From contig NZ_LXER01000007.1 of NCBI RefSeq assembly GCF_001654925.1, positions 62,001 through 126,000 of the forward strand: 64,000 nt of DNA, given 5' to 3'. The position numbers were made by a program, and so were the translations under genes. The stretch is from Buttiauxella brennerae ATCC 51605. GTDB taxonomy: Bacteria; Pseudomonadota; Gammaproteobacteria; Enterobacterales; Enterobacteriaceae. The notes beneath the pieces were generated by a model. It was not told the origin of the DNA and searched no databases. It saw only the letters and a program-made list of their open reading frames with translations. This document shows, in pieces, positions 41,925 to 49,400 of this stretch (position 1 is the stretch's first letter; the number at the start of each line of letters is the position of its first letter).

Positions 41925-42461
41925 GTGAATAAATCAATGTTAGCAGGTGTGGGTATCGGTGTGGCCGCAGCACTGGGTGTGGCGGCTGTTGCCAGCATGA
42001 ATGTATTTGACCGTGGTCCTCAGTACGCTCAGGTCGTATCAGCGACGCCTATCAAGGAAACGGTAAAAACGCCACGTCAGGAATGCCGCAACGTCGCGGT
42101 AACGCATCGTCGTCCGGTTCAGGATGAAAACCGTATTCTCGGTTCTGCGCTGGGCGCGGTTGCCGGTGGCGTGATTGGCCATCAGTTCGGTGGCGGGCGC
42201 GGTAAAGATGTCGCAACGGTGGCCGGTGCATTAGGTGGCGGTTACGCTGGTAACCAGGTGCAGGGTGCAATGCAGGACCGTGATACCTACACGACGACAC
42301 AGCAGAAATGTAAAACCATTTACGACAAATCAGAAAAAATGCTGGGTTATGACGTGACTTACCGCATCGGCGATCAGCAGGGTAAAATCCGCATGGATAA
42401 AGACCCAGGTACTCAGATCCCGCTTGATGATAGAGGCCAGTTAGTTTTGAATAAAATTTAA
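41925..42461 (+). CDS. ycfJ: YcfJ, glycine-zipper membrane protein
   Basis: It has 178 residues (E. coli 179). An N-terminal membrane segment (MLAGVGIGVAAALGVAAVASM) and a glycine-zipper 2TM domain (SALGAVAGGVIGHQFGGGRGKDVATVAGALGGGYAGNQ) resemble outer-membrane Gly-zipper proteins. The role is unknown. GTG 41925 has an excellent AGGAGG 7 bases upstream. The frame extends open to 41796, but that part has no family match. It shares a bidirectional terminator with the convergent oxidoreductase gene. Confidence 0.93.
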   Translation: MNKSMLAGVGIGVAAALGVAAVASMNVFDRGPQYAQVVSATPIKETVKTPRQECRNVAVTHRRPVQDENRILGSALGAVAGGVIGHQFGGGRGKDVATVAGALGGGYAGNQVQGAMQDRDTYTTTQQKCKTIYDKSEKMLGYDVTYRIGDQQGKIRMDKDPGTQIPLDDRGQLVLNKI

Positions 42462-42473
42462 CGGTGATAAATT

Positions 42474-42500
42474 AAGGCCCATCTTGTGAGATGGGCCTTT
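42474..42500. terminator. Bidirectional terminator between ycfJ and the oxidoreductase gene
   Basis: The 11-bp perfect stem aaggcccatct / agatgggcctt has a tgtg loop, with T residues on the plus side and an A-rich flank giving T on the minus side. Confidence 0.88.
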
Positions 42501-42502
42501 GC

Positions 42503-43531
42503 TTAATGACGGCCGCGTAATTGCTGCTGCAACACCAGTAGCGCGGTCACTTCGGCGATACGCCGCTGAGTGTAAGCAGGGATCGTTTCTGGAGCCTGCA
42601 AAAACAGGCGCTTCTCCCCAAACACCACATCATGCAAACAATGGTCGTACAACGGCCCGGCGATAGTTTTACGCTCCGTCGCTTGTTCAGAAATCTGCTC
42701 AACAACTTCATTCGTCCCTTCGCGGTCAATATTAATGACTGTTCCATCACGAAGGTAAACTCGCATCCCTTTTTGCCCGCCGGCAGGCCCTGCATATTTG
42801 TTGAGATGCATTGTAAACGGGATGTCGCTGAGTGTGCCGGTTAGCAGTGCTTCACCTTCCGCTGTCGTAAAGTCACCTGTTGTAATCGCATTCCCCAACC
42901 GGTCACGGGCATAGCTTAATTCCACGTTTAACTGGTCATTACCGCCGAGCTGGTGGACAGTTTCGCGCATCATTGCCAGCACATGAGTACCGATATCGGC
43001 AATCACGCCGTCAGGATGGCGCAACTGGCGGGTGTCTGCTTCGCCCGTCGCAAAGTTCAGGGCGATAGGTTCACCTGTGGCATTAAAGCCACTGGGCTCA
43101 AGCAGAAACGCCTCGATATGGCTTATATCATTGATGCTATCAATGTCATTGCTGGCGTGTGTACGAATCATCCAGTGATCTAATGCCAGCACACGATTGG
43201 CTTTCTGCGGATCGCTGAGCAGTGCCTGCAATTTTTCAAGCTGTGACAGGGTGGCGGCTATGGGTTTTTCAACGACAATGGCGGGCACTTTGCTTTGCAG
43301 CACCTTTTCAAGCACCGGCAAGTGGTGAAGCGATGACGTGGTTATCAGAACCACATCGAGCTGCTTCGACAGCAGAGTTCCGAGAGAGTCACAGCGTTGA
43401 ATACCTTCAATCTGACGCTCCGGGTTGGCGTCATAACCGTATAATTCGAGAGAAGGGACGGACATGCGGCTTAATGCCGGAAGATAAGCGGTTTCAATGA
43501 CTGAACCCAGACCAATAATGCCTGCCAACAT
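42503..43531 (-). CDS. Gfo/Idh/MocA-family oxidoreductase, substrate unknown
   Basis: It has 342 residues. The N-terminal Rossmann motif is GIIGLGSVIETAYLPAL (4-20), and EKP at 88-90 is the family's conserved lysine motif. DIGTHVLAMM (about 180-189) matches the GxH catalytic-histidine segment of the second domain. E. coli K-12 has no such gene between ycfJ and comR, so it belongs to the accessory block that includes iutA. It is distinct from MviM at 196-1119. The distance to iutA and the intervening iutA terminator argue that it is a separate unit. The likely role is NAD(P)-dependent oxidation of a sugar or polyol. Confidence 0.85.
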   Translation of the reverse strand: MLAGIIGLGSVIETAYLPALSRMSVPSLELYGYDANPERQIEGIQRCDSLGTLLSKQLDVVLITTSSLHHLPVLEKVLQSKVPAIVVEKPIAATLSQLEKLQALLSDPQKANRVLALDHWMIRTHASNDIDSINDISHIEAFLLEPSGFNATGEPIALNFATGEADTRQLRHPDGVIADIGTHVLAMMRETVHQLGGNDQLNVELSYARDRLGNAITTGDFTTAEGEALLTGTLSDIPFTMHLNKYAGPAGGQKGMRVYLRDGTVINIDREGTNEVVEQISEQATERKTIAGPLYDHCLHDVVFGEKRLFLQAPETIPAYTQRRIAEVTALLVLQQQLRGRH

Positions 43532-43630
43532 ATTAAGATCCTACGATATATAAGCTGTATCTATTATTAGAGTCCCTATGTTTTAAATGACAATTACGCG
43601 GTGGTCGAGCGGGAATGTGTGAATGGGCGT

Positions 43631-43661
43631 AAAAAGCAGGCTGGTTTTTAGCCAGCCTGCT
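43631..43661 (-). terminator. Rho-independent terminator of the iutA-like gene
   Basis: On the minus strand the 10-bp stem agcaggctgg / ccagcctgct with a 7-base loop is followed by five T residues. It lies just past the iutA stop. Confidence 0.92.
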
Positions 43662-43670
43662 GAAGTGACT

Positions 43671-45869
43671 TTAGAACAGCAATGAATAATTCACGCCGTA
43701 AGTGCGGCCACGGCCTTTGTATTCATACAGAGAAGGGCTGCCGTAAGTTGGGCTGTAAAGCAGCGGTGCTCGCTGGCCCCACACGGTGGTGTAGTCTTTA
43801 TCCAACAAGTTTTCGATGCTGAAGCTCAGCTTGCCCACTGGCAGGCCGTAGCTGCCGATAAAGTCGACGGTGTTGTAACCGTTGATCTTATTGTCGCTGG
43901 CATCCGTCAAATCAAAGGTCTGCTGGCTTTGCACACGCAGGCTCCACGGATCAGGCGCCCAGCCAACGTAAGCGGTGGCTTTCGATGGGCTGGCATAAAT
44001 AACGTCCCATTTCTGCCATTTTCCGTCGACTTTGGTTTCGGATTTCAACACGTTAAAGTTAACACCCGTGCTCCAGCTTGAGTCTGGAATGAAGTAGTCC
44101 ACGGCTCCTTCAACGCCGTAGATGCGGCGCTTGTCATCCTGAACATTGATCGTCATATCGGCACGGTTAATGGAGATAGACTTATCAGATAATGAGTAAT
44201 ACGCCGCAATCTGGCTGCGCAGGCTATTACCGGTGTAGCGCCAGCCTAACTCATAAGAATCGACTTTGATCCCCTGAAGTTTTGACTGCCCGACGTTCAC
44301 GCTATTCACCAGTTGGTAATGGCCGTCCAGCAGGCGGTAAGTACCATTGCCGTAGTATTTACCCGGATCCGGCAGTTCCACACCTTGTGAGAAGTTAAAC
44401 CATGCTTGCTGTCGCTCAGTGATGTGCATCAGCAGGCCTGCGTTAAATAACACATTATCGTAATCGGTGCTGCCGCCAGGGATAGAGTCCGCGGAGTTTG
44501 CGATGCCGTTCGCAATCCCTTGTTGTTGCGTAAAACCAACAAAGTCATCGACTTTGTTCTCGGTCCACTGGTAGCGCACGCCACCGCTCAGGGTAAACAG
44601 TTCGTTGATGTCATAACTGCTTTGCAGGAACGGTGCGAGGTTAGTGATGGTGTAACCTGGATAGCGGCCAGTGGTATAAATGCTCTGGTTGTTCAGGCCA
44701 CCGGAAGCATTGGCTTTTGCGAGATCAAAGAACATTTGGTTCGATGTGAAGCTCTCGTGATCGGCATCCACCCCGTAAGTGATCTGCCAGCCGTCGAGTG
44801 GCTGGCTGGTCAGTGCCAGTTTCGCGCCGTACTGGTCGGTATCTTGCTGGGAGGCCGAGAAACTAGTCACGGTATTACGCATCAGGGTCGGGAACGGATA
44901 GAAAGTCAGTGATTCATCACGATAGTAAACCTGCCCGACCAGCTCCTGGCCCAGGAAATCATTGTTGGAGTATTGCAGGCTGATCAGATGGCGTTCGGTA
45001 CCGGGAATACGGTCAGAATTGAGATGGTCGCTGACAAAGGCTTTGCCAGTGCCGGTCACCGCGGAGAAATTCTCACCCAGATTCAGCCCGTAATCTTCGT
45101 CACCCTGGCTCTTGTAATACTGCGTCACCAGCTGCAATTGCTGGGTTTCATCAATATTAATTGTTCCGGTACCCATCACATCCAGGCGGTCGGAATACTG
45201 CAGGCCTGTTTGCGTGTTATCAAGCAGCGTCTGGTCGCCGTTCCCGTCAAACCAACCACCAAATTTTTGATAAGCCACGGATAAACGGCCAGAGGCATGG
45301 TCGTTTCCACCAGAAATGGCGCTGGCAACGCGCTCGTCGTGATCTTTGCTGCTGTTGAAGCCGGACTTGATCCCGGTTTCAAATTCAACCTGAGTTTCAG
45401 ACTGACCTTTTTTGGTGACAATGTTAATCAGGCCACCGGTACTGCCGCCGCCGTACAGCGACGTTGCGCCAGAGATCACTTCAATGTGCTCGATATTGAA
45501 CGGATCAATAGAGTCTAACTGGCGGCTATCGGTACGGGACGAGTTCAGACGCACGCCATCCACTAACACCACGATAGAACGGCCGCGCATGTTCATGCCG
45601 TAGTTGGTACGGCTTTGGCTGCTGACATCCAGACCGGGAATTAACTGTGCAAGTGCGTCTTTCAGCTCCTTGCCTCCCTGAATCTGCTGTTCAAGCTCGG
45701 TGCCTTCAATAACCCAGGTGGTCTGCGCCATTTCTGCCACCGTGCGGTGCATTCGGTTGGCAGAAACCAGAATATCTTCTTCGGATGTTTGCTGTGAGAA
45801 AGCCGGAGCCATCACCGCCAGAAGCAATGGGTTAAGCACCCAGCGCGCGTTTTTATGCATCATCATCAT
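43671..45869 (-). CDS. iutA: TonB-dependent ferric-aerobactin-type receptor (IutA)
   Basis: An outer-membrane siderophore receptor. It has 732 residues, the length of plasmid-borne IutA, and is very similar over its whole length: TVAEMAQTTWVIEGTELEQQ, IQGGKELKDALAQLIPGLDV, then the plug sequence GATSLYGGGSTGGLINIVTK and a C-terminal GRTYGVNYSLLF. A signal peptide (cut near PAFSQ) and TonB box (EEDILVS) are present. Several ATG codons (MMMM) can start it, and I used the outermost at 45869. No iucABCD genes are in this window, so the receptor would serve siderophores made elsewhere. It is divergent from a siderophore-reductase gene, with a Fur-box-like site between. Confidence 0.92.
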   Translation of the reverse strand: MMMMHKNARWVLNPLLLAVMAPAFSQQTSEEDILVSANRMHRTVAEMAQTTWVIEGTELEQQIQGGKELKDALAQLIPGLDVSSQSRTNYGMNMRGRSIVVLVDGVRLNSSRTDSRQLDSIDPFNIEHIEVISGATSLYGGGSTGGLINIVTKKGQSETQVEFETGIKSGFNSSKDHDERVASAISGGNDHASGRLSVAYQKFGGWFDGNGDQTLLDNTQTGLQYSDRLDVMGTGTINIDETQQLQLVTQYYKSQGDEDYGLNLGENFSAVTGTGKAFVSDHLNSDRIPGTERHLISLQYSNNDFLGQELVGQVYYRDESLTFYPFPTLMRNTVTSFSASQQDTDQYGAKLALTSQPLDGWQITYGVDADHESFTSNQMFFDLAKANASGGLNNQSIYTTGRYPGYTITNLAPFLQSSYDINELFTLSGGVRYQWTENKVDDFVGFTQQQGIANGIANSADSIPGGSTDYDNVLFNAGLLMHITERQQAWFNFSQGVELPDPGKYYGNGTYRLLDGHYQLVNSVNVGQSKLQGIKVDSYELGWRYTGNSLRSQIAAYYSLSDKSISINRADMTINVQDDKRRIYGVEGAVDYFIPDSSWSTGVNFNVLKSETKVDGKWQKWDVIYASPSKATAYVGWAPDPWSLRVQSQQTFDLTDASDNKINGYNTVDFIGSYGLPVGKLSFSIENLLDKDYTTVWGQRAPLLYSPTYGSPSLYEYKGRGRTYGVNYSLLF

Positions 45870-45933
45870 TCCTTGGATGGGAAAATATTAACATTTGAAA
45901 ATGTTTTGAAATAATAACGAGCTGGATTTTGCC

Positions 45934-45952
45934 GATAACGGTTCTCATTATC
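45934..45952. promoter_or_regulatory. Fur box in the iutA / siderophore-reductase divergent promoter
   Basis: GATAACGGTTCTCATTATC matches the 19-base Fur consensus at about 14-15 positions, with both outer arms (GATAA, CATTATC) intact. It lies midway in the 184-base gap between the two divergent iron genes, so both are probably iron-repressed. Confidence 0.85.
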
Positions 45953-46053
45953 AATCTCAATTGATAGTATTTCTCAAATTAATCTTATGAATAATCACAT
46001 GATTTCTATGGGTTATCTTTTTCTGACGGCACCGATACGGCAAAGGAGCTGAA

Positions 46054-46947
46054 ATGGCAGGGGTACAAGGCTACAGATTGTTTAATGTGCAGCTCATGCA
46101 TAAATCACACGTTTCACCTTCATTGCTGAGTCTGGTCTTTGGCGGCCCGGATGTGGCAAACATGAAATGTGATTCGCCCGATCAGCGAATCAAAATGCTG
46201 TTCCCGTCGGAAGATGGCTCCATTCCTGCCTTGCCAGAGCACGGGCAGTGGTATCCGTTGTTGCTGGAATTACCCAAAGAGAAGCGGCCGATTGTGCGTA
46301 CTTATACCCTGCGCCACGTTGACCGGGAGCGGCAGGAAGTGACGGTTGAATTCGTCAGCCACGGCACGGAGGGGCCAGCCTCCGCATGGGCAATTGACTC
46401 GCAACCCGGTGATAAAATACAAATCGTTGCCCCGAATGCCGACTACCCGGAAGACAGCGGTGGTTACGAATGGACCCCCCCTGCGGGTTTGCGCCAGGGG
46501 CTGATTATTGCCGACGAAACCGCATTGCCTGCGGCGCGCGGTATTCTGGAACTGCTGGCAGCTCAGAAAACGCCACCACAAATCCAGGCGTTCTTTGAAG
46601 TTCCGGAGCAGGGCGACTGTGTTGATCTGAGCGGGTTTGCGTTTGCACAAATTCACTGGCTGCCACGCCAACAATCCAATGCGACACACGGTGAGTGCCT
46701 GCTTAACGCTGTAAGAGAATATGTTCGCGTGCCAGCAACGGCAGGTGTGGTGGAAGAAGTGAATGAAGAAGCTGAGGGTGAATTACTGTGGGATAAGGCG
46801 ACAACCGCCAGTAATTCGTTTTACGGCTGGGTTGCGGCGGAATCATCCGTGGTGAAAATGCTACGCCGCTATTTGATTGGTGAGCGTGGTGTTAACCATG
46901 ACGCTATCAATTTTATGGCTTACTGGAGTAAAGGCCGGGAGCGCTAG
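46054..46947 (+). CDS. Siderophore-interacting protein (FAD-dependent ferric-siderophore reductase, SIP/ViuB family)
   Basis: Releases iron in the cytoplasm by reducing the ferric siderophore. It has 297 residues. The FAD-binding motif RTYTLRHVD (82-90), an NAD(P)-binding stretch LIIADETALPAARGILELL and the SIP C-terminus FYGWVAAESSVVKMLRRYL with AYWSKGRE are all present. It is divergent from iutA with a shared Fur box, a logical receptor-reductase pair. E. coli K-12 lacks it here. ATG 46054 is preceded by gcaaaggagctga. Confidence 0.9.
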   Translation: MAGVQGYRLFNVQLMHKSHVSPSLLSLVFGGPDVANMKCDSPDQRIKMLFPSEDGSIPALPEHGQWYPLLLELPKEKRPIVRTYTLRHVDRERQEVTVEFVSHGTEGPASAWAIDSQPGDKIQIVAPNADYPEDSGGYEWTPPAGLRQGLIIADETALPAARGILELLAAQKTPPQIQAFFEVPEQGDCVDLSGFAFAQIHWLPRQQSNATHGECLLNAVREYVRVPATAGVVEEVNEEAEGELLWDKATTASNSFYGWVAAESSVVKMLRRYLIGERGVNHDAINFMAYWSKGRER

Positions 46948-46954
46948 TATCCAT

Positions 46955-46977
46955 GAAAAGGGCGGCAAACGCCGCCC
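46955..46977 (-). terminator. Terminator between the reductase gene and comR
   Basis: On the minus strand the stem gggcggc / gccgccc with a gttt loop is followed by TTTT, ending comR. On the plus strand it lies 7 bases after the reductase stop and could act weakly. Confidence 0.75.
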
Positions 46978-46982
46978 GATAG

Positions 46983-47615
46983 TTAGATTTTCTTCAGTTC
47001 TGGCAGCAGCCGTAGCGTGGTGCTGACTATCTGCAACAATTCCGCGTGGCTTGCGTTTTCACGCGCGCTCACCGACATTCCCTGAATTATACAACACAGG
47101 TATTTAGCCAGTTTGCGAACGCAGCTGGTGGCCGGAATCTCACCCTTTTCCTGACGCTTTTCCAGAAAGCGCACTAATGTTTCTTCCTGCATCGCGTGGC
47201 GCGCTTTTATCACCGCAGAAATGTCTTCTGAAGATGCCGCCAGTACCGACGAGGTGCAGATGATAAAGCAGCCTGATGGCGTGTCTTTATCGGTAAACAA
47301 CTTCGCCACGATAGAAAGATAGTCTTCCAGCGCCTCTTCGAGAGTCTTCTCTTCGCAGAATAAACAGGCTTCATGCTTCTGCGCAAAACGGGCGATATAA
47401 CGATCCAACACCGCGCGGAATAACCCCTCTTTATTGGTGAACTCGGCATAAAGCGTTGGGGCTTTTGCACCCGTTGCTTCTACCAGATGTGCCATAGAGG
47501 TGGCTTCGTAACCGTGTTGCCAGAACAAAGCCATGGCCTTGTCGAGTGCTGCTTCCCTGTCAAACACCTTCGGTCGGCCACGGCTTTTTTTGATGCAACT
47601 CGTGTCAGTGGACAT
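46983..47615 (-). CDS. comR: TetR-family copper-responsive repressor ComR
   Basis: In E. coli ComR represses bhsA (comC) and is released by copper. It has 210 residues, the E. coli length. KKSRGRPKVFDREAALDKAMALFWQHGYEATSMAHLVEATGAKAPTLYAEFTNKEGLFRAVLDRYI contains the TetR helix-turn-helix (about 34-53). Cysteines Cys85 region (ACLFCEEK), Cys115 and Cys119 could bear on metal sensing. It is divergent from bhsA with repeated sequences in the gap that may be operators. Confidence 0.93.
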   Translation of the reverse strand: MSTDTSCIKKSRGRPKVFDREAALDKAMALFWQHGYEATSMAHLVEATGAKAPTLYAEFTNKEGLFRAVLDRYIARFAQKHEACLFCEEKTLEEALEDYLSIVAKLFTDKDTPSGCFIICTSSVLAASSEDISAVIKARHAMQEETLVRFLEKRQEKGEIPATSCVRKLAKYLCCIIQGMSVSARENASHAELLQIVSTTLRLLPELKKI

Positions 47616-47643
47616 GATGGCCGTTTAACCTTTGTCTGTTTAG

Positions 47644-47789
47644 TGAACGATCATTATAAAAATAATAACACGCAGTAGCCAGAGCCAAATCATTAAAAAT
47701 AATTTAATCGTATGGTTATGAAAAGTAGTGCTTTTATAAAATAGTTAATGAACGTTATAAAAATAATTTGACGTGTGACGCAGATCACG
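47644..47789. promoter_or_regulatory. comR-bhsA control region: direct repeats and CRP-like site
   Basis: TGAACG-ATCA-TTATAAAAATAAT (47644-47666) and TGAACG-TTATAAAAATAAT (47749-47767) are identical except for a 4-base insertion, with starts 105 bases apart, about ten helical turns. They are candidate ComR operators. TGTGACGCAGATCACG (47774-47789) matches the CRP consensus TGTGA-N6-TCACA with one mismatch. Confidence 0.55.
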
Positions 47790-47862
47790 ATTATGATTTA
47801 GTTATCGATCGTTAAGTAAATAACTTAACGGCCTTCCAAATCATCTGCTCAAGGTAAATAAC

Positions 47863-48120
47863 ATGAAAAACGTAAAAACACTGATTGCTGCCGTTGTTCT
47901 TAGCTCACTCTCTTTCGCAAGCTTTGCGGCAGTAGAAGTTCAGGCAACGCCAACCGGCCAACAAAAAGTCGGCACCATCACTGCTACTGCCGGGACAAAC
48001 CTGAGTTCACTGGAATCACAACTGGCTGAGAAAGCAGACCAAATGGGTGCAAGTTCATACCGCATCACTTCTGTGACCGGCCCGAATACTTTGCACGGTA
48101 CTGCAGTAATTTATAAATAA
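47863..48120 (+). CDS. bhsA: Multiple-stress resistance protein BhsA (DUF1471)
   Basis: A small outer-membrane/periplasmic protein that in E. coli affects biofilm formation, copper permeability and stress resistance. It has 85 residues, the E. coli length. A signal peptide ends at SFASFA, followed by the DUF1471 (YhcN) fold with VGTITATAGTNLSSLESQLAEKADQMGASSYRITSVTG. ATG 47863 follows caaggtaaataac. Divergent from its repressor comR. Confidence 0.95.
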   Translation: MKNVKTLIAAVVLSSLSFASFAAVEVQATPTGQQKVGTITATAGTNLSSLESQLAEKADQMGASSYRITSVTGPNTLHGTAVIYK

Positions 48121-48206
48121 GCATTGGTTGTAGCGTTGCCACTGCTGCCCCTCGAATTATTTTGAGTATTGGTCCTCTGAGCGCCGCTTGATAAAACCCG
48201 TTCAAT

Positions 48207-48240
48207 AAAAAAGGCCTTGTTGAAAAACAAGGCCTTTTTT
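48207..48240. terminator. Bidirectional terminator between bhsA and ldtC
   Basis: A long A/T-flanked stem aaggccttgtt / aacaaggcctt with a gaaa loop is followed by six T residues on each strand. It serves convergent bhsA and ldtC. Confidence 0.93.
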
Positions 48241-48261
48241 CTATCTGAAGTTTCCAGATAA

Positions 48262-49248
48262 TCAGATTTCGTTGGTCGCCACGGTGTGTGCGTTAACGTG
48301 AATTGGCATTCCGGAACGGTGCTGCATAGCCTGTTCCATAACGGTTGCATCGGTTTCAGGTGCGGCCTGGAACTGCTTCATTTGTTCAGTCAGCGTAATC
48401 GGCAACACTTGAGGGTCATCATTAATATCTTTCGACAGCGGTTGATGCACTTCAACTAAACGTGTGCCATCAGGCTCGACGGAAGTTTTAATCGCGGTGT
48501 TAACAATGCGAACGGGTGTGCCCACTGGCATATTTTTGTACAGCGCTTTGATGTCGTCATCGCGCAGACGAATGCAGCCAGAACTGACGCGCATACCAAT
48601 ACCAAAATCAGCATTAGTGCCGTGCAGCAAATAAACACCGCCAAAGGCTGCCAGACGAATCGCATGATGGCCCATCGGGTTTTCCGGCCCGGCTGGAACC
48701 ACGGCTGGCAGTTTGATGCCATTTGCCAGGTAACGCGCACGAATATTTGCCGTCGGCGTCCAGGTCGGGTTGGCGCGTTTGTCTGAAACCGTCGTCACCA
48801 TCGTTGGCGTTACGGTATCGCCACCAAGTTGGCCAATACCAATCGGGTAAACCGTTACGCTGTTTTTGCCTGCCGGGTAGTAATAAACCCGCAGCTCAGC
48901 GAGATTCAGTACCAGCCCTTCGCGAGGCGCATCCGGCAGTAACATCTGGCGGGGAATGGTCAACACACTGCCTGCACGCGGAACGTAGGGATCAACGCCG
49001 GGGTTGGCCTGCAATAACGCGAGGAAGCCGACATTGTACTTTTTCGCGATAGATTCAAGCGATCCCCCGTCATTTTTCACTTCATGGAAAAAGTTCTGGC
49101 CGATCAGACGACTGCCTTCAGGCGGCAGTGGGTAAGAGTTAGCACTCGCACTAAAAGAGGCCAGTGTTGCGCTAACCAGCATAATCGACGCCAGCCAGCG
49201 GATAGCGCGAGCTTTGCGAGATGATAGAACGCTCAAAGAGGTAATCAC
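48262..49248 (-). CDS. ldtC: L,D-transpeptidase LdtC (YcfS)
   Basis: Attaches Braun lipoprotein to peptidoglycan. It has 328 residues (E. coli 320). A signal peptide ends near SFSASA, then come a LysM domain (about 52-98, GGSLESIAKKYNVGFLALLQANPGVDPYVPRAGSVLTIP) and the YkuD catalytic domain with HGTNADFGIGM (209-219) and catalytic Cys225 in SSGCIRLRDDD. It starts at GTG 49248, with AGGG 6 bases upstream. The N-terminus is a little longer and different from E. coli. Confidence 0.93.
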   Translation of the reverse strand: MITSLSVLSSRKARAIRWLASIMLVSATLASFSASANSYPLPPEGSRLIGQNFFHEVKNDGGSLESIAKKYNVGFLALLQANPGVDPYVPRAGSVLTIPRQMLLPDAPREGLVLNLAELRVYYYPAGKNSVTVYPIGIGQLGGDTVTPTMVTTVSDKRANPTWTPTANIRARYLANGIKLPAVVPAGPENPMGHHAIRLAAFGGVYLLHGTNADFGIGMRVSSGCIRLRDDDIKALYKNMPVGTPVRIVNTAIKTSVEPDGTRLVEVHQPLSKDINDDPQVLPITLTEQMKQFQAAPETDATVMEQAMQHRSGMPIHVNAHTVATNEI

Positions 49249-49364
49249 GGTAAACCCTATGATAATTATGGTTAATGTTATAAAAAAGTTAATCGATGAT
49301 TATGACAGGGAGAGGTGTCTGGAAATCCTGGCGGATTGAAAGGATGTGTAAATGTTACAAAGTG

Positions 49365-49390
49365 AGCGCCTTAGAAAGCTCTAAGGCGCT
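49365..49390 (-). terminator. Hairpin at the end of mfd
   Basis: A 10-bp perfect stem agcgccttag / ctaaggcgct with a 6-base loop lies 10 bases after the mfd stop. On the minus strand it is followed by cactttgtaac, only moderately T-rich. Confidence 0.7.
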
Positions 49391-49400
49391 TGTGTGCGAA

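Noticed and set aside
42503-46947. Genomic island with integrase and attachment sites
   Set aside because: The block differs from E. coli, but no integrase, tRNA, direct-repeat boundary or composition jump was seen, so simple lineage-specific gain or loss is enough.
47749-47789. Mobile-element ends near comR-bhsA
   Set aside because: The direct repeats have no transposase or terminal inverted repeats nearby and fit regulatory sites better.
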